From positions 1-64,000 of the forward strand of contig CAZTOZ010000024.1 of assembly GCA_964614535.1 (NCBI GenBank): a DNA stretch of 64,000 nucleotides, read 5' to 3'. Below are positions 1 to 8,516 of the stretch, piece by piece. The notes below the pieces were generated by a model, which was given only the letters and a program-made list of their open reading frames with translations, searched no databases and was not told where the DNA came from. This DNA is from JALSHZ01 sp964614535. GTDB lineage: Bacteria; Pseudomonadota; Gammaproteobacteria; UWMA-0217. The translations under genes and the position numbers were made by a program. Within the stretch, counting starts at the first letter, position 1. The number at the start of each line of letters is the position of its first letter.

Positions 1-228
1 CACGCCCACTTCGTACACCATGTTTTTCACATAGTTGGCGACGCGGGCGGCTTTTTCATCGACCACCAGCCCCTTCTGCAATTTCGGGTTGTGCGTGGTG
101 ATGCCGGTGGGACAGGTGTCCTTGTCGCATTGCAGCGCCTGGATGCAGCCCAGGGAGAACATGAAGCCGCGCGCGGATACGGCGAAATCGGCGCCGGCGC
201 ACAAGGCCCAGGCCACTTCCGCCAATAG
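1..228 (-). pseudogene. Internal fragment of FMN-binding glutamate synthase-like protein
   Basis: Translating the minus strand with codons ending at position 1 gives an uninterrupted frame of about 75 residues. It contains the segments AEVAWALCAGADF, SARGFMFSLGCIQALQCDKD and TCPTGITTHNPKLQKGLVV. This matches the FMN/Fe-S region of the GltB-like (COG0069) family, in which SARGFMF..GCIQ..C....CPTG is a hallmark. The frame has no start of its own. It begins abruptly at about 222-228, where the glutaredoxin frame stops matching its family, and it runs off the left edge of the window. The upstream two thirds of a glutamate synthase are absent. It is therefore either a deletion product or an assembly join. 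Family assignment is confident; whether anything is expressed is unknown. Confidence 0.7.
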
Positions 229-412
229 ACTCCCCGTTGACGAAAATCTGCGGTACGGTCTGGCGCCGCGCGCGCTCGATCATCTCCTGCTCCAGCGCCT
301 CGTCATGGGTGATATCGATCTCCTGATAGTCCAGCCCTTTCGATCCGAGCAGGGCCTTGGCCTTCTTGCAGTAGGGGCACCAATCCCTGGAATAGATTTC
401 GATTGTGTGCAT
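56..412 (-). CDS. Glutaredoxin, 3'-truncated and running out of frame into the glutamate synthase fragment
   Basis: The frame starts at the ATG at 412 and encodes a GrxC-like glutaredoxin with the redox motif WCPYC (residues 11-15), the cis-Pro element TVPQIF (52-57) and the glutathione-binding end GESIGG (60-65). Normal glutaredoxins continue for about 20 more residues (a DDL-type helix). Here the homology ends at residue 65, near position 218, and the remaining frame to 56 is an Arg/His-rich out-of-frame reading of the glutamate synthase fragment. The catalytic half is intact, but the missing C-terminal helix probably prevents proper folding. Upstream (413-646) I see no gene; the AraC regulator is divergent. 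Confidence 0.65.
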   Translation of the reverse strand: MHTIEIYSRDWCPYCKKAKALLGSKGLDYQEIDITHDEALEQEMIERARRQTVPQIFVNGESIGGSGLGLVRRRRFRRIRARLHVLPGLHPGAAMRQGHLSHRHHHAQPEIAEGAGGR

Positions 413-646
413 ACTCGACAGCTCCTGGCAGTGTCTTGCTGATGGCAAACAGGTCAATTTCGTCGATTCTAGGGCCACCATGAAAAACCAGGGGGGTTCG
501 AGCGCATCAAATCGGTGTCCCGGCGTATCAAACTCCCGGATGACTTTCCAATCTGATAAAACCGGTCAAACGATGAATGTCATTTCCACGGTATATCCGA
601 TAACCTTGTATTTATTGGATACTCACACCCTGTTCCCGAAGCCCGG

Positions 647-1597
647 ATGAAAAAACACGACAGCGACAAGCCGGAATCGGCAAACAAAGGCTTTGATGTC
701 CTGGGGGATGTACTGGAAACCCTGCGCTTTCGCGGCAGTATTTTCTTTCGTTCACAACTGGCATCACCCTGGGGCATGAAGCTGGATGCCGTCATGGCGC
801 CACGCTTTCACATTGCCCTGCACGGTGACTGCGTGATCGGTGCGGGGAAAGGGGACAGGCTGATTCAGCTCAAAAACATGGACATCGTGATGCTGCCGCA
901 CGGCAACATGCACTGGATCGCCGACCATCCCGGTCGGAAGCTGGTGCCGAGCGAGATGGCCGGGGAGGCCTGTGAACTCGGTCAGCCGATGTTCCAGCAA
1001 GGCGAGATTACCAACAAGCTGATCTGCGGCATCGTCCGCTATGAAGAGGCCATGGCCCACCCGCTACTGGACGCCTTGCCGGAAGTGATGCACTTCTCCG
1101 GCATCAAGCCCAGTGACCCGATATGGTCGACAATCGAGTTGATCGACACGCAGATGGAAAACACGGGCATACCCCGAACCACGCTGGTGGATCGTCTTAC
1201 CGAGGTGTTGTTCATGCAGCTGCTTTATCGCTTCGTGGATGAACACCCGGAGCTGCCCGGTTTTCTGTTCGCACTCTCGGATCAGCGGATTTACCGCATG
1301 CTGGAACTGATTCACCGTCATCCGGAAACTTCCTGGACGCTGGAATCCCTGGGAGAACGGGTCGGCATGTCACGCGCCACCGTGGCGCGCCAGTTCCACA
1401 AGGCAGTGGGCATGCCACCGTTGCAATACATCTCCAACTGGCGCCTGATGAAGGCCCATCACCTGGCCCGGTACTCGACACTGCCGTTCGAGGAAATCGC
1501 CGAACAGGTCGGCTTCAGCAGCGCCCGCTCACTGAGCAAGGCGTTCCAGCGCAGATATGGCTATACGCCTGCCCGGTTGAGAAAAAGCCAACCCTGA
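647..1597 (+). CDS. AraC-family transcriptional regulator with N-terminal cupin
   Basis: The 316-residue protein has the layout of AraC regulators with a cupin-type effector domain (about residues 20-200, including the FHIALHGDCV and DIVMLPHGNMHWI strands) and a C-terminal double helix-turn-helix (about 215-312). The recognition signature is GFSSARSLSKAFQRRYGYTPARLR. Other members of the cupin-6 type regulate oxidative or electrophile responses and small-molecule catabolism, but the ligand here is unknown. Base composition at the 5' end is visibly less GC-rich than in the guaA/guaB genes next door, and the gene sits beside the broken glutaredoxin, so it may belong to an acquired or rearranged segment. 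The target may be a gene to the left of the window. Confidence 0.88.
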   Translation: MKKHDSDKPESANKGFDVLGDVLETLRFRGSIFFRSQLASPWGMKLDAVMAPRFHIALHGDCVIGAGKGDRLIQLKNMDIVMLPHGNMHWIADHPGRKLVPSEMAGEACELGQPMFQQGEITNKLICGIVRYEEAMAHPLLDALPEVMHFSGIKPSDPIWSTIELIDTQMENTGIPRTTLVDRLTEVLFMQLLYRFVDEHPELPGFLFALSDQRIYRMLELIHRHPETSWTLESLGERVGMSRATVARQFHKAVGMPPLQYISNWRLMKAHHLARYSTLPFEEIAEQVGFSSARSLSKAFQRRYGYTPARLRKSQP

Positions 1598-1682
1598 ATC
1601 CACGACCTGGCTGCCGGCAGACCCGTATTCGCAAAGATCGTGTTCTCGCCATCAAACCGGTAACTGCCGGCCGCTCCTGTCA

Positions 1683-3260
1683 CTACTCCCACTCGATCGT
1701 CGCCGGCGGCTTGCCGGAGATGTCGTAGACGACGCGGGCAATGCCGTCGATTTCGTTCATGATGCGGCGCGAGACATGGTCGAGAAATTCATAGGGCAGG
1801 TGCGCCCAGCGGGCCGTCATGAAGTCGATGGTTTCGACGGCGCGCAGCGCGACGACATAGTCGTAACGGCGGCCATCGCCAGTGACGCCAACCGACTTGA
1901 CCGGCAGAAACACGGTGAAGGCCTGCGAGGTCTTTTCATAGAGTTCGTGCTTCCACAGTTCTTCGATGAAGATATGGTCGGCCAGGCGTAGCAGGTCGGC
2001 GTATTCCTTCTTCACTTCGCCGAGAATCCTCACCCCCAGCCCCGGGCCGGGGAACGGGTGGCGGTAGACCATCTCGTGCGGCAGCCCGAGTTCAAGACCG
2101 ACACGGCGCACCTCGTCCTTGAACAGCTCGCGCAAGGGCTCGACCAGTTCCAGCTTCATGTGTTCGGGCAGACCGCCGACATTGTGGTGGGACTTGATCA
2201 GGTGGGCCTTGCCGGTGCTGGACCCGGCGGACTCGATGACATCGGGATAAATGGTGCCCTGGGCGAGGAAGGCGGCGTCATTGTGTTTCTTCGCTTCTTC
2301 CTCGAAGATCTCGATGAACAGGTTGCCGATGATCTTGCGCTTGGCTTCCGGATCGGTGACGCCTGCCAGCGCATCGAGAAAACGCTGTTCGGCATCGATG
2401 CGAATGACCTTGACCCCCATGTGCTCGGCAAAGGTATCCATCACCTGATCGCCCTCGCGGTAACGCAACAGGCCGTTATCGACGAAGATGCAGGTCAACT
2501 GGTCACCTATGGCCTTGTGCAGCAGCGCGGCCACCACCGAGGAATCGACGCCGCCGGACAGACCGAGGATGACATGGCCCTTGCCGATCTGCTCGCGCAG
2601 CTTCTGCACGCTGTAATCGACAATGTTCTCGGCTACCCAGTCGGAGGCGCAGCCGCAGATCTCGTGCACGAAGCGGCCGAGTATCTCGCCGCCCTTGCGG
2701 GTGTGGGTGACTTCGGGGTGGAATTGCAAGCCGTAGATGCGGCGGGATTCGTCGGCCATGCCGGCAATCGGCGCGGATTCGCTGCTGCACATCAGCTTGA
2801 AACCCGGCGGCAGCGCGCCGACCCGGTCGCCATGCGACATCCAGACATCGAGCATGCCATGGCCTTCGGCGGTGACATGGTCCTGGATGTCGCGCAGCAG
2901 CTCGGTATGGCCATGACAGCGCACCATAGCGTAGCCAAACTCGCTCTTGCCGACATTCTCGACCTGGCCGCCGAGCTGCTTGGCCAGCGTCTGCATGCCG
3001 TAGCAGATACCCAGGATCGGCACTTCGAGATCGAGCACGCGCAGATCCAGCTCGGGGGCCTCGCCTTCGAGCGTGGATTCCGGCCCGCCGGAGAGGATGA
3101 CGCCCTTGGGCAGGAAGGCGGCGATGCGGTCGATGTCCGCATCCCAAGGATAGATTTCGCAATAGACGCCCAGTTCGCGCACGCGGCGGGCGATGAGCTG
3201 GGTGTACTGGGAACCGAAGTCGAGGATGAGGATCCTGGAGGCGTGGATATCCTGATGCAT
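1683..3260 (-). CDS. guaA: GMP synthase (glutamine-hydrolysing)
   Basis: The enzyme converts XMP to GMP using ATP and glutamine, the last step of guanine nucleotide synthesis, in the cytoplasm. The 525-residue product has the same length as the E. coli enzyme. The class I amidotransferase domain carries the nucleophile Cys86 in GICYGMQ, followed by the ATP pyrophosphatase P-loop LSGGVDSSVV and the C-terminal dimerisation domain ending in PPATIEWE. The frame is open for another 81 codons upstream, but the ATG at 3260 is preceded by a clear GGAG ribosome site and aligns with the family start. It lies 82 bp downstream of guaB, as in the usual guaBA operon. Confidence 0.98.
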   Translation of the reverse strand: MHQDIHASRILILDFGSQYTQLIARRVRELGVYCEIYPWDADIDRIAAFLPKGVILSGGPESTLEGEAPELDLRVLDLEVPILGICYGMQTLAKQLGGQVENVGKSEFGYAMVRCHGHTELLRDIQDHVTAEGHGMLDVWMSHGDRVGALPPGFKLMCSSESAPIAGMADESRRIYGLQFHPEVTHTRKGGEILGRFVHEICGCASDWVAENIVDYSVQKLREQIGKGHVILGLSGGVDSSVVAALLHKAIGDQLTCIFVDNGLLRYREGDQVMDTFAEHMGVKVIRIDAEQRFLDALAGVTDPEAKRKIIGNLFIEIFEEEAKKHNDAAFLAQGTIYPDVIESAGSSTGKAHLIKSHHNVGGLPEHMKLELVEPLRELFKDEVRRVGLELGLPHEMVYRHPFPGPGLGVRILGEVKKEYADLLRLADHIFIEELWKHELYEKTSQAFTVFLPVKSVGVTGDGRRYDYVVALRAVETIDFMTARWAHLPYEFLDHVSRRIMNEIDGIARVVYDISGKPPATIEWE

Positions 3261-3342
3261 GATACTCCTGCTGTAAAACGCGATGCCGCCCGGCGAGCGG
3301 GCGGCGACGAAACGGGGAAAGCACGCGCCGGACAGGCGATGC

Positions 3343-4803
3343 TCAGTCGATCCGGTAGTTCGGTGCTTCCTTGGTGATGCTGACGTCGTGGACGTGACTC
3401 TCGCGCATGCCCGCCGAGGTGACACGGACGAATTCGGGCTTTTCGCGCATCTCTTCGATCGTCGAACAACCGACATACCCCATACTGGCCCGGATGCCAC
3501 CAACCATCTGATGGATGATCACCGACAACGCGCCCTTGTACGGGACGCGCCCCTCGATACCCTCTGGCACCAGCTTGTCGACGGCATTCTCGCTCTCCTG
3601 AAAGTAGCGGTCGCTGGACCCCTTGGCCATCGCCCCCAGCGAGCCCATGCCACGATAGGACTTGTAGGAGCGGCCCTGGTAGAGCTCGACCTCGCCCGGG
3701 GCTTCCTCGGTTCCGGCGAACATGCTGCCGAGCATGACGCAGTAGGCGCCAGAGGCGAGTGACTTGGCGACGTCACCGGAATAGCGGATGCCGCCGTCGG
3801 CAATCAGCGGCACTCCGGTACCCTTCAACGCCTCGGCCACGTTGGCGACGGCGGTGATCTGTGGCACGCCGACACCGGCGACGATACGCGTGGTGCAGAT
3901 GGAACCAGGACCGATTCCCACCTTGACACCGTCGGCGCCCGCCTCGACCAGATCCAGCGCCGCCTGTGCGGTGGCGATGTTGCCGCCGATGACCTGAATG
4001 CCGGGATAGTTCTTCTTCACCCAGGCGATGCGATCGAGCACACCCTGGGAGTGACCATGGGCGGTATCGACGACGATCACATCGACGCCCGCATCGACCA
4101 GCGCATCGACCCGTTCGTCGGTGCCGGCACCCACGCCGACCGCCGCGCCAACCCGCAGGCGCCCCTGATCGTCCTTGCAGGCATTGGGGTAGTCGGACGA
4201 CTTCTGGATGTCCTTGACAGTGATCAGACCGCGCAGCTCGAAGGCGTCGTTGACCACCAGCACCTTCTCGATGCGGTGCCTGTGCAGCAACGACTGCACT
4301 TCATCGAAACCGGTGCCTTCCTTGACCGTGATCAAATGGTCCTTGGGCGTCATGATGTTGCGCACCGGATCGTCCAGCCGTTCCTCGAAGCGCATGTCGC
4401 GGCTGGTAACGATCCCAACCAGCTCCTCGCCATCGACGACCGGCAGCCCGGAGATGCGATTGGCCCGGGTGATCTCCAGCACATCCCGGATCGGCTGATC
4501 CGGCGACACCGTCAGCGGTTCCTTGATGACACCGCTCTCGTACTTCTTGACCTTCCGGATCTCGTTGGCCTGGGCCTCCACGCTCATGTTTTTGTGGACG
4601 ATGCCGATCCCTCCTTCCTGCGCCATCGCGATGGCCAGCCGGGCCTCGGTCACGGTATCCATCGCCGCCGAAACCAGCGGGATGTTCAGCATGATCTCCC
4701 GGGTCAGCCGGGTTTCGAGGGAGACGTCGCGTGGCAGAACGGTAGAGTGGGCGGGGACGAGCAGAACGTCGTCGAAGGTAAGCGCTTCCTGGATGATTCG
4801 CAT
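3343..4803 (-). CDS. guaB: Inosine-5'-monophosphate dehydrogenase
   Basis: GuaB oxidises IMP to XMP with NAD+, the committed step toward GMP. The 486-residue product has the TIM-barrel N-terminus (MRIIQEALTFDDVLLVPAHS), an inserted pair of CBS domains (about residues 95-205, typical of nucleotide regulation), the catalytic loop GSICTTRIVAGVG with the active-site Cys near residue 300, and the mobile flap region YRGMGSLGAM. The length equals the usual bacterial enzyme. It is the first gene of guaBA. The 177-bp gap to the divergent SoxK-like gene should hold its promoter. Confidence 0.98.
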   Translation of the reverse strand: MRIIQEALTFDDVLLVPAHSTVLPRDVSLETRLTREIMLNIPLVSAAMDTVTEARLAIAMAQEGGIGIVHKNMSVEAQANEIRKVKKYESGVIKEPLTVSPDQPIRDVLEITRANRISGLPVVDGEELVGIVTSRDMRFEERLDDPVRNIMTPKDHLITVKEGTGFDEVQSLLHRHRIEKVLVVNDAFELRGLITVKDIQKSSDYPNACKDDQGRLRVGAAVGVGAGTDERVDALVDAGVDVIVVDTAHGHSQGVLDRIAWVKKNYPGIQVIGGNIATAQAALDLVEAGADGVKVGIGPGSICTTRIVAGVGVPQITAVANVAEALKGTGVPLIADGGIRYSGDVAKSLASGAYCVMLGSMFAGTEEAPGEVELYQGRSYKSYRGMGSLGAMAKGSSDRYFQESENAVDKLVPEGIEGRVPYKGALSVIIHQMVGGIRASMGYVGCSTIEEMREKPEFVRVTSAGMRESHVHDVSITKEAPNYRID

Positions 4804-4921
4804 GAGCTTGGCGTAGTCGGGTTGATCGGGGCCGCATTGTAGCGTAATTCGTCATCCGGAATACAGCGCCCCGGACACGGGTATCTGGCGTCCGGTTGTG
4901 GAGAAATCCCAACATCTGGGG

Positions 4922-4927
4922 TATATT
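4922..4927 (+). promoter_or_regulatory. Possible -10 element for the SoxK-like gene
   Basis: A TATATT hexamer lies 54 bp upstream of the ATG at 4981. The nearest -35-like match, TTGTGG, is about 20 bp further upstream, which is longer than optimal, so this is a weak prediction. A short inverted repeat (CCCA-N5-TGGG) sits just before it. Confidence 0.25.
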
Positions 4928-4980
4928 GCGACGCGCAACAGACAGAATTCGTCACCAAAGCCTTGGAGGATTACCAACCC

Positions 4981-5268
4981 ATGAAGAAACTGATTTTGGC
5001 CCTCGCCCTCAGCGCCGTTTCGACCCTCGGCACCGCCAGTGCCAGCAGCGGCGACGCCGCGGCAGCAATCGCAGCCGCCAAGGCCGCGCTCGAGAAAGCA
5101 GCCGGCAACGAGTGGCGCGATACCGGCAAGTTCCTCAAGAAGGCCGAGAAGCTTGCTGCCGAGGGCAAGGTGAAAGAGGCCATCAAGCTGGCCGAGAAAG
5201 CCAAGATGCAGGCGGAACTGGCGGCAAAGCAGGCCGAAGAGCAGAAGAACGCGGGGCCCCACTTCTGA
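4981..5268 (+). CDS. Small secreted SoxXA-binding-protein-like (SoxK family) protein
   Basis: The 95-residue product has a signal peptide (MKKLILALALSAVSTLGTASA). The mature part is short, Ala/Lys-rich and helical, with NEWRDTGKFLKKAEKLAAEG, a run of KA/EA helical repeats and an NAGPHF ending. The EWRDTGK..KKAE..AAEGK pattern resembles SoxXA-binding proteins (SAXB/SoxK), periplasmic partners of the SoxXA cytochrome in thiosulfate oxidation. I base this on pattern memory only, and no other sox gene is in the window. The ATG at 4981 is chosen over one six codons upstream because TTGGAGG precedes it at good spacing. A strong terminator follows, so the gene is probably transcribed alone. Confidence 0.55.
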   Translation: MKKLILALALSAVSTLGTASASSGDAAAAIAAAKAALEKAAGNEWRDTGKFLKKAEKLAAEGKVKEAIKLAEKAKMQAELAAKQAEEQKNAGPHF

Positions 5269-5296
5269 TACCACCGTCGAATCACACCACCACCGA

Positions 5297-5326
5297 GAAA
5301 GCCGGCTGCCCAGCCGGCTTTTTTGT
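5297..5326 (+). terminator. Intrinsic terminator after the SoxK-like gene
   Basis: A perfect GC-rich stem, GCCGGCTG (5301-5308) with CAGCCGGC (5311-5318), is flanked by AAA on the left and a run of six T on the right. It lies between the SoxK-like stop and the xseA start, so it also ends just before xseA translation begins. Confidence 0.9.
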
Positions 5327-5340
5327 TACCATCCGCAGCC

Positions 5341-6678
5341 ATGCCCAACCCCGCCGACAACAAGACCTGGAGCGTCTCCGAACTCAACGGCATCGCCCGC
5401 AGTATTCTCGAAGCCGAGCTGGCCGACGTCTGGGTGGAAGGGGAGCTCGGCAACATCGCCCGCCCCGCCTCCGGACATCTCTACTTCACCCTCAAGGACG
5501 ACCGGGCACAGATCCGCTGCGCCATGTTTCGCAACCGCGGGCGTCTGCTGCGCTTCGAGCCCGACACCGGGATGCGGGTCCGGCTCAACGGGCGCGTCAG
5601 TCTCTACGAGCCACGCGGCGACTATCAGCTGATCGTCGAAACGATGGAACCGGCCGGCGAAGGCGCGCTGCAACTGGCATTCGAGCAACTCAAACGCAAG
5701 CTATTCGAGGCCGGCCTGTTCGACGACGCGGCGAAGAAGGCATTGCCGCCCCACCCCACCGCCATTGGCATCGTCACCTCACCCAGCGGCGCGGCCATAC
5801 GCGACATCCTGCAGATCCTGCGCCGGCGCTACCCACTGGCGGCAGTGATCATCTATCCGGTCCAGGTCCAGGGGGAAGCGGCATCGGCACAGATCGTCAG
5901 CGCCATCGAAACCGCCAATCACCGCAACGAGGTCGATCTGCTCATCGTCACCCGCGGTGGCGGTTCACTGGAGGATCTGTGGCCATTCAACGACGAGCGG
6001 GTCGCCATGGCCATTCACGCCTCCAGGCTCCCCGTCGTCAGCGCGGTCGGGCACGAAATCGACTTCACCATCGCCGACTTCGTCGCCGACGTGCGGGCAC
6101 CGACCCCTTCGGCGGCCGCCGAACTGGTCTCCCCCGAGATCGGCGCGCTGCAACGCGAACTGGAAACCGCCGGGTATCGCCTGAAGTCCCACATCGACAA
6201 GCGTCTGGCGGATTCGCGCGCCCGCCTCGACACCCTGCGACAGCGGCTCACCCGGCGCAGTCCGGCGGCCCTGCTGCAACAGCGGGCACAACGCCTCGAC
6301 GAACTGGCGCGGCGGCTGGGACACGCGCTGACCAGCAGACTGCACCAAGCCCGTGAACGCTGCGGCGCGGCCCGCAACCTCATTACTGCACACCGCCCGG
6401 ACCGACGCATCGACATCGCTCGTGAACGACTGCAGCAGATCGACCGCCATCTCACACGGCTGATGCAACAACGGCTCGACGCCGAGACGACACGCCTGCA
6501 ACACTTCCATCGGACGCTCAAACACCTCGACCCCCACCAGGTACTGGAAAGGGGGTATGCGATCGTCAGTGAGAACAAGACGGGCAGGATCATCAGCAGC
6601 GCCTCCGCCGTCGACGTCGGCGACGAGGTGACGCTCCGTTTTCGTGATGGCCGGCGCCAGGGGGAGATCACCGGCTGA
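5341..6678 (+). CDS. xseA: Exodeoxyribonuclease VII large subunit
   Basis: XseA is the catalytic subunit of ExoVII, which degrades single-stranded DNA from both ends and acts in mismatch repair and in removing trapped protein-DNA adducts. The 445-residue product shows the N-terminal OB fold (WSVSELNGIARSILEAELADVWVEGE, then GNIARPASGHLYFTLKD), the catalytic core (LIVTRGGGSLEDLWPFNDE, VGHEIDFTIADFVADVRAPTPSAAAE), a long Arg-rich coiled-coil region (about 270-385) that binds XseB, and the short C-terminal segment VLERGYAIV. The start at 5341 follows the terminator hairpin closely and gives the normal family length; a start six codons earlier is also open. Confidence 0.97.
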   Translation: MPNPADNKTWSVSELNGIARSILEAELADVWVEGELGNIARPASGHLYFTLKDDRAQIRCAMFRNRGRLLRFEPDTGMRVRLNGRVSLYEPRGDYQLIVETMEPAGEGALQLAFEQLKRKLFEAGLFDDAAKKALPPHPTAIGIVTSPSGAAIRDILQILRRRYPLAAVIIYPVQVQGEAASAQIVSAIETANHRNEVDLLIVTRGGGSLEDLWPFNDERVAMAIHASRLPVVSAVGHEIDFTIADFVADVRAPTPSAAAELVSPEIGALQRELETAGYRLKSHIDKRLADSRARLDTLRQRLTRRSPAALLQQRAQRLDELARRLGHALTSRLHQARERCGAARNLITAHRPDRRIDIARERLQQIDRHLTRLMQQRLDAETTRLQHFHRTLKHLDPHQVLERGYAIVSENKTGRIISSASAVDVGDEVTLRFRDGRRQGEITG

Positions 6679-6700
6679 ACCCGCCACCCGGGTCTTCGGG

Positions 6701-8353
6701 CTAGAGCCCGGACAGGCCGCGAACCGCCAGTACCAACAGTGGCGCCGTGTAGAGGTACTGGATCATGGTGATCCGGGACGAGTTACGGTACGACAACAAC
6801 ACCAGCTCGACGCCATAGAACAGCACCAGCAGATGCGCCGCCACGAACCAGTAGACCGGATCGATATCGGACAACCCCACGATACCCGGCAGGATCAACG
6901 CCGTCGCCACCACGAGAAAATCGATCGGGCGCAATTTCAGCCGTTCGTCCCCCGAATACTCGATCGCAACGACGACGATCACCGCCAGTATCGAGAAAAA
7001 CACCTTGATACCAGTGCGGTAGGTATCGAAGATCTCCGGCGACGTATACATCAGAAACAACACGCCACTGGCGGTGAGATAGTAGACGAAGCGAATGAAC
7101 CAACCCGACAGCTTCTCCGTCACCTGCCTCGGCTTCAACACGAAAAACAGGGACCAGAGCCCGGCGGCGATCAGCCCGACCTCGAACTTGACGTGATCGA
7201 GGATCAGCGTCCCGAGCACCAGATATCCGACGATCAACATCAGGGCGGCATTTCTCGCCAGCTTCAGCAGACGATTCTTCCTCACGAAGATACGGAGCCT
7301 ACGAATCGGGCCATAGACCAAGCGATTCACTGTTTTTTCACCCGGCAGCTGTCCGTATCGAGCCGCCAACGTGATCAATGATAGGATTGCCACGACGATT
7401 ACGATATAGGCACTCAATACGAAACCATCGTGCTGCCGCCAGAACAACAGGGCTGCGAGCAGCATCAAGGATTGAAGGAGGTAGATCACAAAGACGGAGC
7501 CATACTGCCGAAGGCCAGTCTCAAGCAACCGATGGTGGATATGGCCTTTGTCCGGCTTGAACAATGACTTGCCCGCCAACTTTCGTGTTATCACCACATA
7601 GACGAGATCTATCAGCGGCATCCCAATGATGAAAAGTGGCAGGAAAACACTCAGTCCACGTCCACCACGCTGGGTCAGGTAGACAGACATGACCGCCAGT
7701 GAAAACCCAAGGAACTGACTACCGCCATCTCCCATGAAGATCTGCGCGGGGTGGCTATTGAATAGCAAGAACCCCAGCACACTCCCAATCAGCACAACCG
7801 CCACCAGCAGGATGTCATGGGCTCCGGTTCGATAGGCAAGGCCCGCCAGTGCAATCAGGCTCAAGAGGGTCACCCCACCGGCAAGGCCATCGAGTCCATC
7901 GGCGAAATTGACGGCATTGACGACAGCCAGATAGAAGAACACCGTGACTGCAACAGACAACAGGTAGGGCAGTTTGATCGTCAGACCAAACATGGATATC
8001 TTGTAAATCAAAATGTTGCCAACAACGGCAACAATCAGGGCCGCTGCGATCTGGACAGCAAACTTGATCCGAAAATCAAGATCATACGCATCGTCCAGAA
8101 CGCCGAAAACGATGATCAAGGCAGCCCCCAACAGATAGCTGGAGAGGGTGGGACCTATCGTCAGCCATAAGACGACGGGAACCGTTGCCCCAAGGATCAT
8201 TGCCACCCCCCCGATCCGCGGGACTGGCGTCAGATGAATCTTTCTCTGGTTGGGCGTGTCGACGAGACCAAAACGATAGCCAAGCTGCTTAACCGGCGGG
8301 ATAAAAACCATCGTCAGCAACATCGCCACTATGAACCCTGAAATATAGACCAT
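6701..8353 (-). CDS. WecA/MraY-family glycosyl-1-phosphate transferase with C-terminal membrane extension
   Basis: The N-terminal two thirds match the polyprenyl-phosphate N-acetylhexosamine-1-phosphate transferase family (WecA/TagO/WbpL), which loads the first sugar phosphate on undecaprenyl phosphate for O-antigen or capsule synthesis. The motifs are present in order: VDTPNQRKIH (31-40), the metal-binding LDDAYDLD (86-93), NFADGLDGLAGG (149-160), FMGDGGSQFLGF and the HIHHRLLE loop. After about residue 335 come some 200 residues with several further hydrophobic segments, absent from the 367-residue E. coli WecA. The start at 8353 has an AAAGGA ribosome site; the open frame extends 38 codons further upstream. 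Base composition is visibly lower in GC than both neighbours, suggesting transfer. Confidence 0.88.
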   Translation of the reverse strand: MVYISGFIVAMLLTMVFIPPVKQLGYRFGLVDTPNQRKIHLTPVPRIGGVAMILGATVPVVLWLTIGPTLSSYLLGAALIIVFGVLDDAYDLDFRIKFAVQIAAALIVAVVGNILIYKISMFGLTIKLPYLLSVAVTVFFYLAVVNAVNFADGLDGLAGGVTLLSLIALAGLAYRTGAHDILLVAVVLIGSVLGFLLFNSHPAQIFMGDGGSQFLGFSLAVMSVYLTQRGGRGLSVFLPLFIIGMPLIDLVYVVITRKLAGKSLFKPDKGHIHHRLLETGLRQYGSVFVIYLLQSLMLLAALLFWRQHDGFVLSAYIVIVVAILSLITLAARYGQLPGEKTVNRLVYGPIRRLRIFVRKNRLLKLARNAALMLIVGYLVLGTLILDHVKFEVGLIAAGLWSLFFVLKPRQVTEKLSGWFIRFVYYLTASGVLFLMYTSPEIFDTYRTGIKVFFSILAVIVVVAIEYSGDERLKLRPIDFLVVATALILPGIVGLSDIDPVYWFVAAHLLVLFYGVELVLLSYRNSSRITMIQYLYTAPLLVLAVRGLSGL

Positions 8354-8516
8354 GCGCTGAAGTGTTCCTTTAATCGAAAAGCTGCCGGCGTTGCAAATTG
8401 CAGCCCATACCGGATCGTTGCGACTAGCGGCAATGCTACTGGAGAAGGAGTGGCATATCCTCAGCAAATGTCACGTTTTGAGAACTGTGTAAGAATTTGA
8501 TTCATACCCCCTGGCA

